From positions 179,378 to 243,377 of the forward strand of contig NZ_CACSIP010000012.1 of NCBI RefSeq assembly GCF_902705885.1: DNA of 64,000 bases. Reading direction: 5' to 3'. The stretch comes from Mycolicibacterium austroafricanum. GTDB taxonomy: Bacteria; Actinomycetota; Actinomycetes; Mycobacteriales; Mycobacteriaceae. The position numbers and the translations under genes are program-made. This document shows positions 1 through 8,754 of this stretch, in pieces; the stretch's first letter is position 1; each line of letters opens with the position of its first letter. A model generated the notes under the pieces. That model was not told where the DNA came from, did no database searches, and saw only the letters and a list, made by a program, of their open reading frames with translations.

Positions 1-777
1 ACGGATCAGCTCACCGGCACGCAACTCGTAGACCTCTTCGTTGAAGAAGTCCAGCGCCCGGCTCACCAGCGTCCGCTCGAAGCCGACCGTGCGATCGACA
101 GACGCCGCGACGACGACATCGGTCGGGGCGCCGCTGAACACCGTTTCGGCGTCGGCGAGCGGCTGGCCCCGCCGCCAGCGCTTGACCACCCGCGGATAGC
201 CGGACTCGGTGAGTGACCCCTCACCGAAATCGGTGCCGACCAGGACGGTGTTCTCGTCCTCCCAGGTGATCTGCGACTTGGCCTCGGGCAGCGCGAAACC
301 ACCGTCGACGAACTCTCGGGTGCGCATGTCGAACTCACGCACCACTGCCGCATCCGACCCGCCGGGCGACAGACTGATCAGCGCCAGGGTGTGGTCCGGG
401 TTGATGACGGCGGCCCCCGCCCACACCCACTTGACGTCGTCGTCGGCGGCCAGCCGGTCCACGTCGATGACGACGTCCCAGTCCGGCTTCTCGCTGCGAT
501 AGCTCTCCAGAGTGGTGCGCCGCCACAGTCCGCGCGGATTGTCTGCATCGCGCCAGAAGTTGTAGAGGTGGTCACCGCGCCGGAGCACATAGGGGATCCG
601 GGTGTCGGTGTCGAGCACCTCGAGCGCTTCGGAGCGCATCTGTTCGAAGCGCTCGCCGCCCAACTCGGCCACGGTCGGTTCGTTGTGGCTCCGGACCCAG
701 GCCAGCGCGTCGTCGCCGGTGACCTCCTCCAGCCAGAGGTACGGGTCGGTGTCGGTCTGCGCAGGAGCGTCGGTCAC
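1..777 (-). CDS. Prolyl oligopeptidase family (S9) peptidase, partial at left edge
   Basis: The gene enters from the left edge on the minus strand: a GTG at 777 opens a frame that stays open for all 259 visible codons. The start reads VTDAPAQTDTDPYLWLEEV; the PYLWLE block is the usual N-terminal signature of S9A oligopeptidases, which cut short proline-containing peptides in the cytosol. The visible part is the N-terminal beta-propeller; the catalytic Ser-Asp-His domain lies outside the window, so activity cannot be judged. By gene order it matches M. tuberculosis Rv0457c. It is transcribed in the same direction as the monooxygenase gene upstream (806-2638), with 28 bases between them. Family assignment is fairly sure; substrate is unknown. 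Confidence 0.8.
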   Translation of the reverse strand, partial: MTDAPAQTDTDPYLWLEEVTGDDALAWVRSHNEPTVAELGGERFEQMRSEALEVLDTDTRIPYVLRRGDHLYNFWRDADNPRGLWRRTTLESYRSEKPDWDVVIDVDRLAADDDVKWVWAGAAVINPDHTLALISLSPGGSDAAVVREFDMRTREFVDGGFALPEAKSQITWEDENTVLVGTDFGEGSLTESGYPRVVKRWRRGQPLADAETVFSGAPTDVVVAASVDRTVGFERTLVSRALDFFNEEVYELRAGELIR

Positions 778-805
778 CCCCCCATTCTGCGCAACCGGTC
801 GCCCG

Positions 806-2638
806 TCAGCTCAGGTGGTGCACCTCCTGCAGTCCGTAGACCGGGGTGGCCATGCCGACGTGACGCGCCTTGAGCTGCAGCGCCAGATACAGCGAGTAAT
901 GCCTCGACTGGTGCAGATTGCCGCCGTGGAACCACAGATTGGGCTGCTGGGTGGGCTTCCACATGTTGCGTTGCTCGCCTTCCCACGGCCCCGGATCCTT
1001 GGGGGTGTCGCTGCCCAGGCCCCACACCTTGCCCACCCTGTCGGCGACGTCCTGGCCGATCAGGTCGGCGGCCCAACCGTTCATCGAGCCGTACCCGGTG
1101 GCGTAGACGACGACGTCGGCCGGCAGTTCGGTGCCGTCGGCGAGCACCACCGAGTCCTCGGTCAGGTGATCAACCTGTCCGTGGGCCAGCTTGATCCTGC
1201 CGTCGGCGACCATCTCGCAGGCCCCGACGTCGATGTAGTACCCCGAGCCGCGCCGCAGGTACTTCATGAACAGTCCGGAACCGTCGGCGCCCCAGTCGAG
1301 TTCGAATCCCGCCGCCTCCAGGCGGTCGTAGAAGTCGCGGTCGCGCTCGCGCATCTGGTCGTACAACGGGATCTGGAACTCGTGCATGATCCGGTACGGC
1401 AGCGACGCGAACGTCAGATCCGCCTTCTCGGTGGTCATGCCGGACTCGACCGCCTGCTCCGAGTAGAGGGCTCCGAGACCGATCTCCATCAGGCTGTCCG
1501 ACCTCACGATGTGCGTCGAGGATCGCTGCACCATCGTCACGTCGACGCCGTTCTCGTAGAGCGCCTTGCAGATGTCGTGGGCGGAGTTGTTCGACCCGAT
1601 CACCACGGCCTTCTTGCCGACGTAGCCGTCGGGACCCGGGTGGGCGCTGGAATGGTGCTGGTCGCCGCGGAACACGTCCTGACCCGGCAGGGTGGGGACG
1701 CTGGGTTTACCGGACATCCCGGTGGCGAGCACCAGCTGGGTGGGATGCAGGGTGAGTCGCTCCCCGTCGCGGTCCACCTCGACCGTCCATCGTTGCTCGG
1801 CCTCGTCGAAGCTCGCCGACAGGCACGTCGTCTTCGACCAATACGGCACCTCCATCACCCGGGTGTAGAACTCCAGCCAGTCGCCGATCTTGTCCTTCGG
1901 CGCGAACACCGGCCAGTTCGCCGGGAACGGCATGTAGGGCAGGTGGTCGTACCACACCGGGTCGTGCAGGCACAGCGACTTGTACCGCTGGCGCCACTGG
2001 TCGCCCGGCCGCTCGTGGCGGTCGACGACGATCGCCGGCACCCCGAGCTGGCGCAGCCGCGCCCCGAGCGCGATGCCGCCCTGTCCGCCGCCGATCACCA
2101 GCACGTAGGGCTGGGTGGTGCGGCCCAGCTCGGCGTCCTCGGCCTCGCGCTTCTCGGCCCACGACCGCGGATCCGGATCGTCACCGTGCACGGCGCCCAG
2201 GACCCGGCTGGGTCCCTTGCGTTCCTCGTGTCCTTTGAGTTCCTGCAGCGCGGTCAGCAGCGTCCACGCCCTGTCGTCCCCACCGTCGCGCCGCAGCCGC
2301 AGGTGCCCGACGCCGCGGCCGGCGCCGGTCTCGAACTCGATGAACGCCGACACCACGTCGTCGTCGGCGGTGGCCGGCTCGCGGGTCCGGAAGCCCGCCG
2401 GATCGGTCTCGATCAGCCGGGCGCCGAGCATGTCGGCGATCTGGTCGCGGCCCTCCAGGGTCTTGATGTTCCAGGTGAACGACACCAGGTCGCGCCAGAA
2501 ACCGTCGACGGCGAACATGGCGGCGACCCGCTGGACGTCGCGCACAGCCAGGGCGGCTTCGAAGTCGGCGAGCCAGGCGTCCACGCGTTGTTGCGGGGTC
2601 AGATCGGGAGTCGTGCGAGATTCGAGAGTGGAAGTCAT
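806..2638 (-). CDS. SnoaL-like domain fused to flavin-containing monooxygenase
   Basis: 610 residues. Residues about 15-135 look like an NTF2/SnoaL-fold domain (conserved start LTPQQRVDAWLADFEAAL). The rest is a class B flavin monooxygenase: FAD dinucleotide motif VIGGGQGGIALGARL near residue 181, an FRGDQHHSSAH segment resembling the FMO/BVMO fingerprint, a second nucleotide (NADPH) motif VVIGSNNSAHD, and the ATGYGS motif near the C-terminus. Such enzymes insert one oxygen atom into carbonyl, sulfur, nitrogen or indole-pyruvate-type substrates; the substrate here is unknown. The ATG at 2638 was preferred because codons further upstream show no homology-like features. It diverges from the butanediol dehydrogenase gene, with 118 bases between the starts, so the two may share a control region. 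Confidence 0.85.
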   Translation of the reverse strand: MTSTLESRTTPDLTPQQRVDAWLADFEAALAVRDVQRVAAMFAVDGFWRDLVSFTWNIKTLEGRDQIADMLGARLIETDPAGFRTREPATADDDVVSAFIEFETGAGRGVGHLRLRRDGGDDRAWTLLTALQELKGHEERKGPSRVLGAVHGDDPDPRSWAEKREAEDAELGRTTQPYVLVIGGGQGGIALGARLRQLGVPAIVVDRHERPGDQWRQRYKSLCLHDPVWYDHLPYMPFPANWPVFAPKDKIGDWLEFYTRVMEVPYWSKTTCLSASFDEAEQRWTVEVDRDGERLTLHPTQLVLATGMSGKPSVPTLPGQDVFRGDQHHSSAHPGPDGYVGKKAVVIGSNNSAHDICKALYENGVDVTMVQRSSTHIVRSDSLMEIGLGALYSEQAVESGMTTEKADLTFASLPYRIMHEFQIPLYDQMRERDRDFYDRLEAAGFELDWGADGSGLFMKYLRRGSGYYIDVGACEMVADGRIKLAHGQVDHLTEDSVVLADGTELPADVVVYATGYGSMNGWAADLIGQDVADRVGKVWGLGSDTPKDPGPWEGEQRNMWKPTQQPNLWFHGGNLHQSRHYSLYLALQLKARHVGMATPVYGLQEVHHLS

Positions 2639-2756
2639 GTGAGCCAGGACACATCCCGCGCCGGGGTCCTGACAAGAGTTGCGAACGGTTGCACACAGGC
2701 CTGCAACCCCCTGCAACTCTTTCGCGCTGTGGCCGCCGTCACATAGAACTGCCGAT

Positions 2757-3836
2757 ATGAGAGCAGCTGTGTACTACGGACCGAACAAAGTCGAGATCGA
2801 CGACGTCGCCGAACCCGAGCCCACACCGGGCACCGTCAAAGTCCGCGTCGGCTTCAACGGCATCTGCGGCACCGATCTGCACGAGTACTACGCCGGTCCG
2901 ATCTTCGTCCCGACCCAGCCGCACCCGCTGACCGGGCAGGAGCTGCCGCTGACCCTCGGGCACGAGTTCTCCGGCACCATCACCGCCGTCGGCGCCGGCG
3001 TCAGCGGATGGAACGAGGGCGACCGGGTGGCGGTCGAGCCGATCTACAAGTGCGGCCACTGCGGCCCGTGCCAGGCCGGCAACTACAACGTCTGCCGGCA
3101 GATCGGCTTCCACGGTCTGATGTCCGACGGCGGCATGGCCGAGTACACCGTCGTCCCGACCAGCATGCTGCACACGCTGCCCGACGACGTGTCACTGGAG
3201 CTGGGTGCGCTCGTCGAACCGATGTCGGTGGCCTACCACGCCGCGACGCTCGGCGACGTGCACCCGGGCGACACCGCAATGGTCTTCGGGGCCGGTCCGA
3301 TCGGTATCGGCCTGTGGTTCGCGCTGCGCGGCAAAGGACTCGAGGACGTGTTCGTCGTCGAGCCCTCACCCACCCGGCGCGCCGCGGTCGAAGCGCTCGG
3401 CGCCGCCACCCTGGATCCGGCAGCCGTGGACGTCGCGCAGTTGATCGCCGACCACACCGCAGGCGCCGGGGCCGACGCCGTGTTCGACGCAGCCGGCGTG
3501 GCGCCGGCCGTCGCCACGGCCCTGGCCTGTGTCGGCTCACGCAAACCGATGATCAGCGTCGCGATCTACGAAAAGCCACTGGAGACACCACTTCTGAACC
3601 TCGTGATGAACGAGTCCCGGATCCAGGGGTCGCTGTGTTACACCGGCGCGGACTTCGAAGCGGTGATCGCGCTGATGGCCCGGGGCGCCTACGACACCAC
3701 CGGGTGGGTGACCCGAATCCCGATCGACGACGTGATCGACGAGGGGTTCGAGGCACTGCACGCCGGCAAGAAGATGAAAGTGCTGGTCGCCCCGACCGAT
3801 TCACCCGGAGTCGATCCGAGCGGAGCGAACGCATGA
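2757..3836 (+). CDS. Zinc-dependent 2,3-butanediol (sorbitol-type) dehydrogenase
   Basis: 359 residues of the medium-chain zinc alcohol dehydrogenase family. Visible landmarks: FNGICGTDLHEYYAGPIF (catalytic zinc cysteine; the LHEY..GPIF wording is typical of 2,3-butanediol dehydrogenases such as B. subtilis BdhA), the GHEFSG catalytic histidine motif, structural zinc cysteines in KCGHCGPCQAGNYNVC, and the nucleotide fold VFGAGPIGIGLW. It would interconvert 2,3-butanediol and acetoin with NAD(H). The ATG at 2757 follows a short leader. Its stop overlaps the ATG of the next SDR gene (ATGA), so the two are translationally coupled. The following GAF regulator supports an acetoin/butanediol role. 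Exact stereo-specificity cannot be told from sequence. Confidence 0.85.
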   Translation: MRAAVYYGPNKVEIDDVAEPEPTPGTVKVRVGFNGICGTDLHEYYAGPIFVPTQPHPLTGQELPLTLGHEFSGTITAVGAGVSGWNEGDRVAVEPIYKCGHCGPCQAGNYNVCRQIGFHGLMSDGGMAEYTVVPTSMLHTLPDDVSLELGALVEPMSVAYHAATLGDVHPGDTAMVFGAGPIGIGLWFALRGKGLEDVFVVEPSPTRRAAVEALGAATLDPAAVDVAQLIADHTAGAGADAVFDAAGVAPAVATALACVGSRKPMISVAIYEKPLETPLLNLVMNESRIQGSLCYTGADFEAVIALMARGAYDTTGWVTRIPIDDVIDEGFEALHAGKKMKVLVAPTDSPGVDPSGANA

Positions 3837-4624
3837 CCCCCACGGGACACCTTCACGGCAGAGTCGCACTCGTCACCGGAGCCGGGCGCGGGATCGGTCG
3901 TGGGATCGCGCTGCGTCTGGCGCGCGACGGCGCCGACGTCGCGCTGCTCGACGTGCGTCCCGAAGGTATCGAGTACGTGGCCGGGGAGATCGCCGACATC
4001 GGCTGTAAGGCAACGACAGTCGTCGCCGACGTAAGCGATCGTGACCAGGTGTTCGCTGCTGTCGACTTCGCGGCTTCCGCGCTGGGCGGTCTCGACATCA
4101 TGGTCAACAACGCCGGGATCGCCCTGGTCGGCCCGATCGCCGATGTCACCGCCGACGACGTGGCCCGGGTGTGGGCGATCAACGTCAACGGGGTGCTGTG
4201 GGGCACCCAGGCGGCGGTTGCGAAGTTCAAGGAACTGGGCCGCGGAGGCAAGATCATTAATGCGTCGTCGATCGCCGGCCACGACGGGTTCGCGATGCTG
4301 GGGGTGTACAGCGCCTCGAAATTCGCGGTGCGGGCGCTCACCCAGGCGGCCGCCAAAGAGCACGCCGCCGACGGGATCACCGTCAACGCGTACTGCCCGG
4401 GAGTGGTCGGCACCGACATGTGGGTGGAGATCGACAAGCGCTTCGCCGAACTGACCGGGGCCGCCGAGGGCGAGACCTACGACAAGTTCGTCGGCGGCAT
4501 CGCGTTGGGCCGCGCCGAGACGCCCGACGACGTCGCCGGTTTCGTGTCGTACCTGGCGGGGCCTGACGCCGACTACATGACCGGCCAGTCCGGCCTCATC
4601 GACGGCGGCCTGGTCTACCGCTGA
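3833..4624 (+). CDS. SDR-family acetoin/diacetyl reductase (butanediol dehydrogenase-like)
   Basis: 263 residues, classical short-chain dehydrogenase. The coenzyme motif VTGAGRGIGRGIALRLA is followed by NNAGIA and the catalytic serine and YSASK tetrad (ASSIAGHDG...YSASKFAVRALTQ). The acetoin (diacetyl) reductase/meso-butanediol dehydrogenase subfamily fits best: the C-terminus has VNAYCPGVVGTDMW and a substrate-loop insert before GETYDKFV. It starts inside the stop of the zinc dehydrogenase gene (four-base overlap), so the two very likely act on the same acetoin/2,3-butanediol couple with complementary stereo-preference. A different secondary alcohol substrate cannot be excluded. Confidence 0.8.
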   Translation: MTPTGHLHGRVALVTGAGRGIGRGIALRLARDGADVALLDVRPEGIEYVAGEIADIGCKATTVVADVSDRDQVFAAVDFAASALGGLDIMVNNAGIALVGPIADVTADDVARVWAINVNGVLWGTQAAVAKFKELGRGGKIINASSIAGHDGFAMLGVYSASKFAVRALTQAAAKEHAADGITVNAYCPGVVGTDMWVEIDKRFAELTGAAEGETYDKFVGGIALGRAETPDDVAGFVSYLAGPDADYMTGQSGLIDGGLVYR

Positions 4625-4647
4625 GATGCGGAGCACACTGGGGTTCG

Positions 4648-5979
4648 ATGCCCAGCAATATCGGCAGTGCGCCCGTGCCTGAACCGGCAGTGGCCGCAGG
4701 CGAGGACCCGCGCAGGTATGCGCGGTTGATGTCGGCTGTGTACGACGCGACGATGGCCGGCAACCGGGCCCCCGCCCGGCCGCGGGAGGTCATCGGCGAT
4801 TCCTGGCAGCGGCTCATCGCCCGCGGAATCGACCCCGATGTCGGCACCGAACCGGTGGTGGAGACGGGTGCCCTGGAGATGCTGCGGCGTGCGTCCGGGT
4901 TGATGGAGGTGCTCGACGAGATCTCCCACGGCTTGGAGTCGCTGGTGGCCGAGGGGGCGAACATCCTGGTGGTCGCCGACGCGAAGGGCCGGGTGCTGTG
5001 GCGCTCCGGGTCGCCGGCGGTGCTGATGAACGCCGACCGCCTGGGGTTCGTCGAAGGCGCCAACTGGGGTGAGGGTTCGGTGGGCACCAACGCGATCGGC
5101 ACCGCGCTGGTGTCCCAGCGCGCGGTGCAGGTGTTCTCTGCCGAGCACTTCCTGCGCAGCCACCATCCATGGACGTGCGCCGGGGCGCCGATCCGCGATC
5201 CGAGAACCGGGCAGGTGATCGGCGTCGTCGACGTCTCGGGCCCGGCTCCGACCGTGCACCCCACGACGATCGCGCTGGTGGACGCGGTGGCGCGGCTCGC
5301 CGAGTCCCAGTTGCGCCAGGAGCACGACCGCACGCTCAACCGGCTGCGGGCGTTCGCCGCGCCGATCCTGGCGCGGATGGGCAGCCCGGCCCTGGCCGTC
5401 GACACCGAAGGCTGGGTCGCGGCGGTCGACGCGATGCCGATGCACAACCGGATACTGCTGCCCGATCAGCTGGCCCCCGGTCGGGTGCGGTTGGCGACGC
5501 TGGGGTGGTGTGCGGTCGAACCCCTTCCCGGTGGCTGGCTGGTGAGGCCGGCGGCCGGGGACGATCAGGGCGACCCGCAGCAGCCGGCGCGGGTGACGCT
5601 GGACTTCGGTAACCCGGACCGGCCGTCGCTGCGGCTGGCAGGCGAATTCGGGTACTGGACCCATGATCTGTCGCTGCGACACGCGGAGATCCTCTTGGCC
5701 CTGGCGCTTTCACCACAGGGGCGGACAGCCCCGCAGCTCGCCGAGGATCTGTACGGCGACCGGTCACGGGTGGTCACGGTGCGCGCGGAGATGTCACGGC
5801 TGCGAAAGCAGTTCGCCGGCGTGCTCGCCGCCCAGCCGTACCGCTTCGCCGGTTCGGTTGATCTCGAGCTGCGTTATCCCGACGATCGGCGGCTGCTGTT
5901 GCCGCCGTCGACGGCGCCGGCGGTCCGGGCCGCCCGCACGGCCGGTGCACCCGCAGAACAGCGAGAGCACAATGGTTAA
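4648..5979 (+). CDS. GAF-domain transcriptional regulator (AcoR-like sensor without AAA+)
   Basis: 443 residues. Residues about 75-220 form a GAF sensor of the AcoR/acetoin-activator type: EGANWGEGSVGTNAIGTAL and AEHFLRSHHPWTCAGAPI are the signature blocks. There is no AAA+ sigma-54 interaction domain, consistent with an actinobacterium that lacks sigma-54. A C-terminal segment (HAEILLALALSPQGRTAPQL through VTVRAEMSRLRKQF) looks like a helix-turn-helix DNA-binding region. It lies 23 bases after the SDR gene on the same strand and is probably the local regulator of the butanediol/acetoin genes. Its stop codon falls at the boundary of a 21-base tandem duplication; without the second copy the frame would run on to about 6160. 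Confidence 0.8.
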   Translation: MPSNIGSAPVPEPAVAAGEDPRRYARLMSAVYDATMAGNRAPARPREVIGDSWQRLIARGIDPDVGTEPVVETGALEMLRRASGLMEVLDEISHGLESLVAEGANILVVADAKGRVLWRSGSPAVLMNADRLGFVEGANWGEGSVGTNAIGTALVSQRAVQVFSAEHFLRSHHPWTCAGAPIRDPRTGQVIGVVDVSGPAPTVHPTTIALVDAVARLAESQLRQEHDRTLNRLRAFAAPILARMGSPALAVDTEGWVAAVDAMPMHNRILLPDQLAPGRVRLATLGWCAVEPLPGGWLVRPAAGDDQGDPQQPARVTLDFGNPDRPSLRLAGEFGYWTHDLSLRHAEILLALALSPQGRTAPQLAEDLYGDRSRVVTVRAEMSRLRKQFAGVLAAQPYRFAGSVDLELRYPDDRRLLLPPSTAPAVRAARTAGAPAEQREHNG

Positions 5980-5998
5980 CAGCGAGAGCACAATGGTT
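5957..5998 (+). repeat. Perfect 21-bp tandem duplication over a stop/start junction
   Basis: Bases 5957-5977 and 5978-5998 are identical, each beginning AACAGCGAGAGC and ending CAATGGTT. Copy 1 carries the last codons of the GAF regulator and an ATG at 5972; the regulator's TAA forms only where copy 1 meets copy 2. Copy 2 repeats the weak GCGAGAG ribosome site and gives a second in-frame ATG (5993) for the DUF779 gene. Both starts therefore have the same upstream context. Confidence 0.95.
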
Positions 5999-6484
5999 GG
6001 TGTGGACACACCGAACCGGGCCCTGGTCACCGAGGCTGCCGCCGAACTCCTGCGACGCCTGCAGCAGCGCCACGGTGCGTTGATGTTCCACCAGTCCGGC
6101 GGGTGCTGCGACGGGTCGTCGCCGATGTGTTATCCCGACGGCGACTTCATCGTCGGTGACCGGGACGTCCTTCTGGCGGTTCTCGACGTCGGCGACGGCG
6201 GGGTTCCGGTGTGGATCTCCGGTCCCCAGTTCGACGCGTGGAAACACACCCAGTTGGTGATCGACGTCGTGCCGGGGCGCGGTGGTGGGTTCAGCTTGGA
6301 GGCACCTGAGGGCATGCGTTTTCTGTCCCGGGGCCGGGCGTTCACCGATGAGGAGAACCGGGCCCTGAGCGCCGTGCCGCCGGTGACGGGCGCCGACTTC
6401 GAGCGCGGGGTTCGGCCCCCGTCGAACGGGACCCATGTGGTGGCCGAGGCCGTTGATGCCTGCCCGGTCCCGCTGAAGCCCTGA
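5993..6484 (+). CDS. DUF779 protein
   Basis: 163 residues from the ATG at 5993; an ATG at 5972 in the same frame would add seven residues encoded by the tandem duplication (NSESTMV repeats). The core is typical DUF779: LLRRLQQRHGALMFHQSGGCC, then SSPMCYPDGDF and VWISGPQFDAWKHTQL. Conserved cysteines and histidines in the GGCCDGSSPMC region suggest metal binding. In other mycobacteria this gene follows an acetaldehyde/acetoin-linked aldehyde dehydrogenase (Rv0458-Rv0459); here the dehydrogenase is absent and the gene follows the GAF regulator instead. Biochemical function is not established. Confidence 0.85.
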   Translation: MVGVDTPNRALVTEAAAELLRRLQQRHGALMFHQSGGCCDGSSPMCYPDGDFIVGDRDVLLAVLDVGDGGVPVWISGPQFDAWKHTQLVIDVVPGRGGGFSLEAPEGMRFLSRGRAFTDEENRALSAVPPVTGADFERGVRPPSNGTHVVAEAVDACPVPLKP

Positions 6485-6491
6485 TTCCACT

Positions 6492-6553
6492 CGCGAAATA
6501 TCATTCCGGGCTGCGAAATTAGGCCTCGCGACGACCCGGAACGGTATTTCGCG
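6492..6553. repeat. Palindromic repeat element, paired arms
   Basis: The left arm 6492-6510 (cgcgaaatatcattccggg) and the right arm 6535-6553 (cccggaacggtatttcgcg) are inverted copies with two differences, both compatible with G-U pairing, so a 19-bp stem with a 24-base loop can form. It follows the DUF779 stop, where it could act as a terminator. The same 19 bases recur exactly at 53670-53688, which points to a dispersed repeat family rather than a one-off hairpin. Confidence 0.85.
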
Positions 6554-6606
6554 GCGGGCGGCGCGCCGCGAGGGATCGGGCCTGCCGCGGCGTTATCGTC
6601 GAGAGC

Positions 6607-6885
6607 GTGATCCCGCTGCCGCGTCCGTCGGTGTTGGCCGGCGTGATGATCGTCGGGGTTGCCGTCGGCATGATGGCCGCGGTCGCCGCCACCGTGGAGG
6701 TCACCGCAACGGTGCGTCCCGACATCGTGATCGCAGTGGTGATCGGCGTCCCGGCGATCGTGGGTCTGCTGACGATCCTGTTCTCGAGCCGGCGGTGGGT
6801 CACCGCGCTGGGGGCACTGGTGCTCGCCGTGGGGCCCGGCTGGTTCGGAGCGCTGGCCGCGATCCAGGTGGCCTCCGGTGGCTGA
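6607..6885 (+). CDS. Small hydrophobic membrane protein (Rv0460-like)
   Basis: 92 residues from a GTG at 6607. Three hydrophobic stretches (residues about 9-30, 38-58 and 67-87) predict three membrane helices with short charged links (SSRRW). No enzymatic motif is visible. It overlaps the next membrane-protein gene by eight bases, so the two are probably co-translated. By position it corresponds to the conserved hydrophobic protein upstream of lpdC in M. tuberculosis (Rv0460). Function unknown. Confidence 0.7.
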   Translation: MIPLPRPSVLAGVMIVGVAVGMMAAVAATVEVTATVRPDIVIAVVIGVPAIVGLLTILFSSRRWVTALGALVLAVGPGWFGALAAIQVASGG

Positions 6886-7324
6886 GGGCGACCGCGAGGG
6901 TGAACACACCCAGCCGTTCACGCCCGAGTTCACCGGGTCCTTCACCGCTCAGGGCCTCATGGACGGGCCCGCACCGGTGCCGCCGGCTCTGCACTCGCCG
7001 CAACCGCTCGTGGTTCCGGGTGTCGACCAGTTTCTCAATCGGTGGCGGTTCGTGCTCGTCGTGACCGGTGTGTGGATCGTCGCGGCGGCGGCCGGGGTGG
7101 GCCTGTACTACTGGTGGTATCAGTCGCTGGACAAGACCATGCCGGTCTTCGCCGTGCTGGTCTACCTGGTGTCGTGCATCGTCGGCAGTCTGCTCACCGC
7201 CATGGTGCAGAACCGACCGGCGATGTCGGCGACCGCCATCGCGCTGATGTCGGCGCCGTTCGCGTCGACCGCGGCGGCCGCTGTGCTGTACGGCGGTTAC
7301 GTATTCGGCTGGATCACCCGGTAG
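6878..7324 (+). CDS. Membrane protein upstream of lpdC (Rv0461-like)
   Basis: 148 residues from a GTG at 6878, overlapping the preceding gene by eight bases. Residues 1-50 are hydrophilic and proline-rich. Three membrane helices follow: around [40 protein letters not shown] and [20 protein letters not shown]. No catalytic signature is seen. It ends 32 bases before lpdC on the same strand and so is likely in the same transcription unit. Function unknown. Confidence 0.7.
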   Translation: MAEGDREGEHTQPFTPEFTGSFTAQGLMDGPAPVPPALHSPQPLVVPGVDQFLNRWRFVLVVTGVWIVAAAAGVGLYYWWYQSLDKTMPVFAVLVYLVSCIVGSLLTAMVQNRPAMSATAIALMSAPFASTAAAAVLYGGYVFGWITR

Positions 7325-7356
7325 CGACCGCGCCGGGCCTATTAGGGTGGGAAAGC

Positions 7357-8754
7357 GTGACCCACTATGACGTCGTCGTTCTCGGAGCCGGCCCCGGCGG
7401 ATACGTTGCGGCTATCCGCGCTGCCCAACTCGGGCTGAACACCGCCATCGTCGAACCCAAGTACTGGGGTGGCGTGTGCCTCAACGTCGGGTGCATCCCG
7501 TCGAAGGCGCTGCTGCGCAATGCCGAACTCGCACACATCTTCACCAAGGAAGCCAAGCAGTTCGGTATCGGCGGCGAGGTGAGCTTCGACTTCGGTGCAG
7601 CGTTCGACCGCAGCCGCAAGGTCGCCGACGGCCGGGTCACCGGCGTGCACTTCCTGATGAAGAAGAACAAGATCACCGAGATCCACGGCTACGGGAAATT
7701 CACCGGTCCCAACAGCATCGAGGTGGATCTCAACGACGACGGTGGAACAGAGAAAGTCGAGTTCGACAACGCGATCATCGCGACCGGCTCCAGCACCCGG
7801 CTCGTCCCGGGCACGTCGCTGTCGGAGAACGTCGTCACCTACGAGAAGCAGATCCTGACCCGCGAGCTGCCCGGGTCGATCATCATCGCCGGCGCCGGCG
7901 CCATCGGCATGGAGTTCGGTTACGTCCTGAAGAACTACGGCGTGGACGTGACGATCGTCGAATTCCTGCCCCGCGCGCTGCCCAACGAGGACGCCGAGGT
8001 CTCCAAGGAGATCGAGAAGCAGTTCAAGAAGCTGGGCGTGAAGATCCGCACCGGCACCAAGGTGGAGTCCATCCGTGACGAGGGCGGCGAGGTCACGGTC
8101 ACGGTCAGCAAGGACGGGAAGTCCGAGGACCTCAAGGCCGACAAGGTGCTGCAGGCCATCGGCTTCGCACCCAACGTCGAGGGCTTCGGGCTGGACAAGG
8201 CCGGCGTGGAGCTGACGGATCGCAAGGCCATCAGCATCGACGACTACATGCGCACCAACGTGAGCCACATCTACGCGATCGGTGACGTGACCGCCAAGCT
8301 GCAGTTGGCGCACGTCGCCGAGGCGATGGGTGTGGTGGCCGCCGAAACCATCGCCGGTGCGGAGACGCTCGCCCTCGGTGACTACCGGATGCTGCCGCGC
8401 GCCACCTTCTGCCAGCCCCAGGTCGCCAGCTTCGGTCTCACCGAGGAACAGGCCAGAGACGAGGGCTACGACGTGAAGGTCGCCAAGTTCCCGTTCACGG
8501 CCAACGGCAAGGCGCACGGTCTGGGCGATCCGACCGGATTCGTCAAGCTGATCGCCGACGCAAAATACGGTGAACTGCTCGGCGGGCACCTGATCGGGCA
8601 CGACGTCTCCGAACTGCTGCCCGAGCTCACCCTGGCCCAGAAGTGGGATCTGACCGTCAACGAACTGTCCCGCAACGTCCACACCCACCCGACGATGTCG
8701 GAGGCGATGCAGGAGTGCTTCCACGGGCTGGCCGGCCACATGATCAACTTCTAG
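7357..8754 (+). CDS. lpdC: Dihydrolipoamide dehydrogenase (E3)
   Basis: 465 residues from a GTG at 7357, the same size as the mycobacterial enzyme. FAD motif [18 protein letters not shown], redox disulfide C41-LNVG-C46 in [19 protein letters not shown] motif [16 protein letters not shown], second FAD contact [20 protein letters not shown], and the C-terminal catalytic His-Glu pair in [10 protein letters not shown]. It re-oxidises dihydrolipoamide in the pyruvate and branched-chain keto-acid dehydrogenase complexes and, in M. tuberculosis, in the peroxynitrite reductase system. A small membrane-protein gene begins at the base right after its stop. Assignment is very secure. Confidence 0.97.
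   Translation: MTHYDVVVLGAGPGGYVAAIRAAQLGLNTAIVEPKYWGGVCLNVGCIPSKALLRNAELAHIFTKEAKQFGIGGEVSFDFGAAFDRSRKVADGRVTGVHFLMKKNKITEIHGYGKFTGPNSIEVDLNDDGGTEKVEFDNAIIATGSSTRLVPGTSLSENVVTYEKQILTRELPGSIIIAGAGAIGMEFGYVLKNYGVDVTIVEFLPRALPNEDAEVSKEIEKQFKKLGVKIRTGTKVESIRDEGGEVTVTVSKDGKSEDLKADKVLQAIGFAPNVEGFGLDKAGVELTDRKAISIDDYMRTNVSHIYAIGDVTAKLQLAHVAEAMGVVAAETIAGAETLALGDYRMLPRATFCQPQVASFGLTEEQARDEGYDVKVAKFPFTANGKAHGLGDPTGFVKLIADAKYGELLGGHLIGHDVSELLPELTLAQKWDLTVNELSRNVHTHPTMSEAMQECFHGLAGHMINF

Noticed and set aside
602..2746. A 714-codon plus-strand open frame opposite the monooxygenase
   Set aside because: It is the high-GC antisense shadow of a gene with clear FAD and NADPH motifs; its protein is low-complexity His/Arg/Val text without domains.
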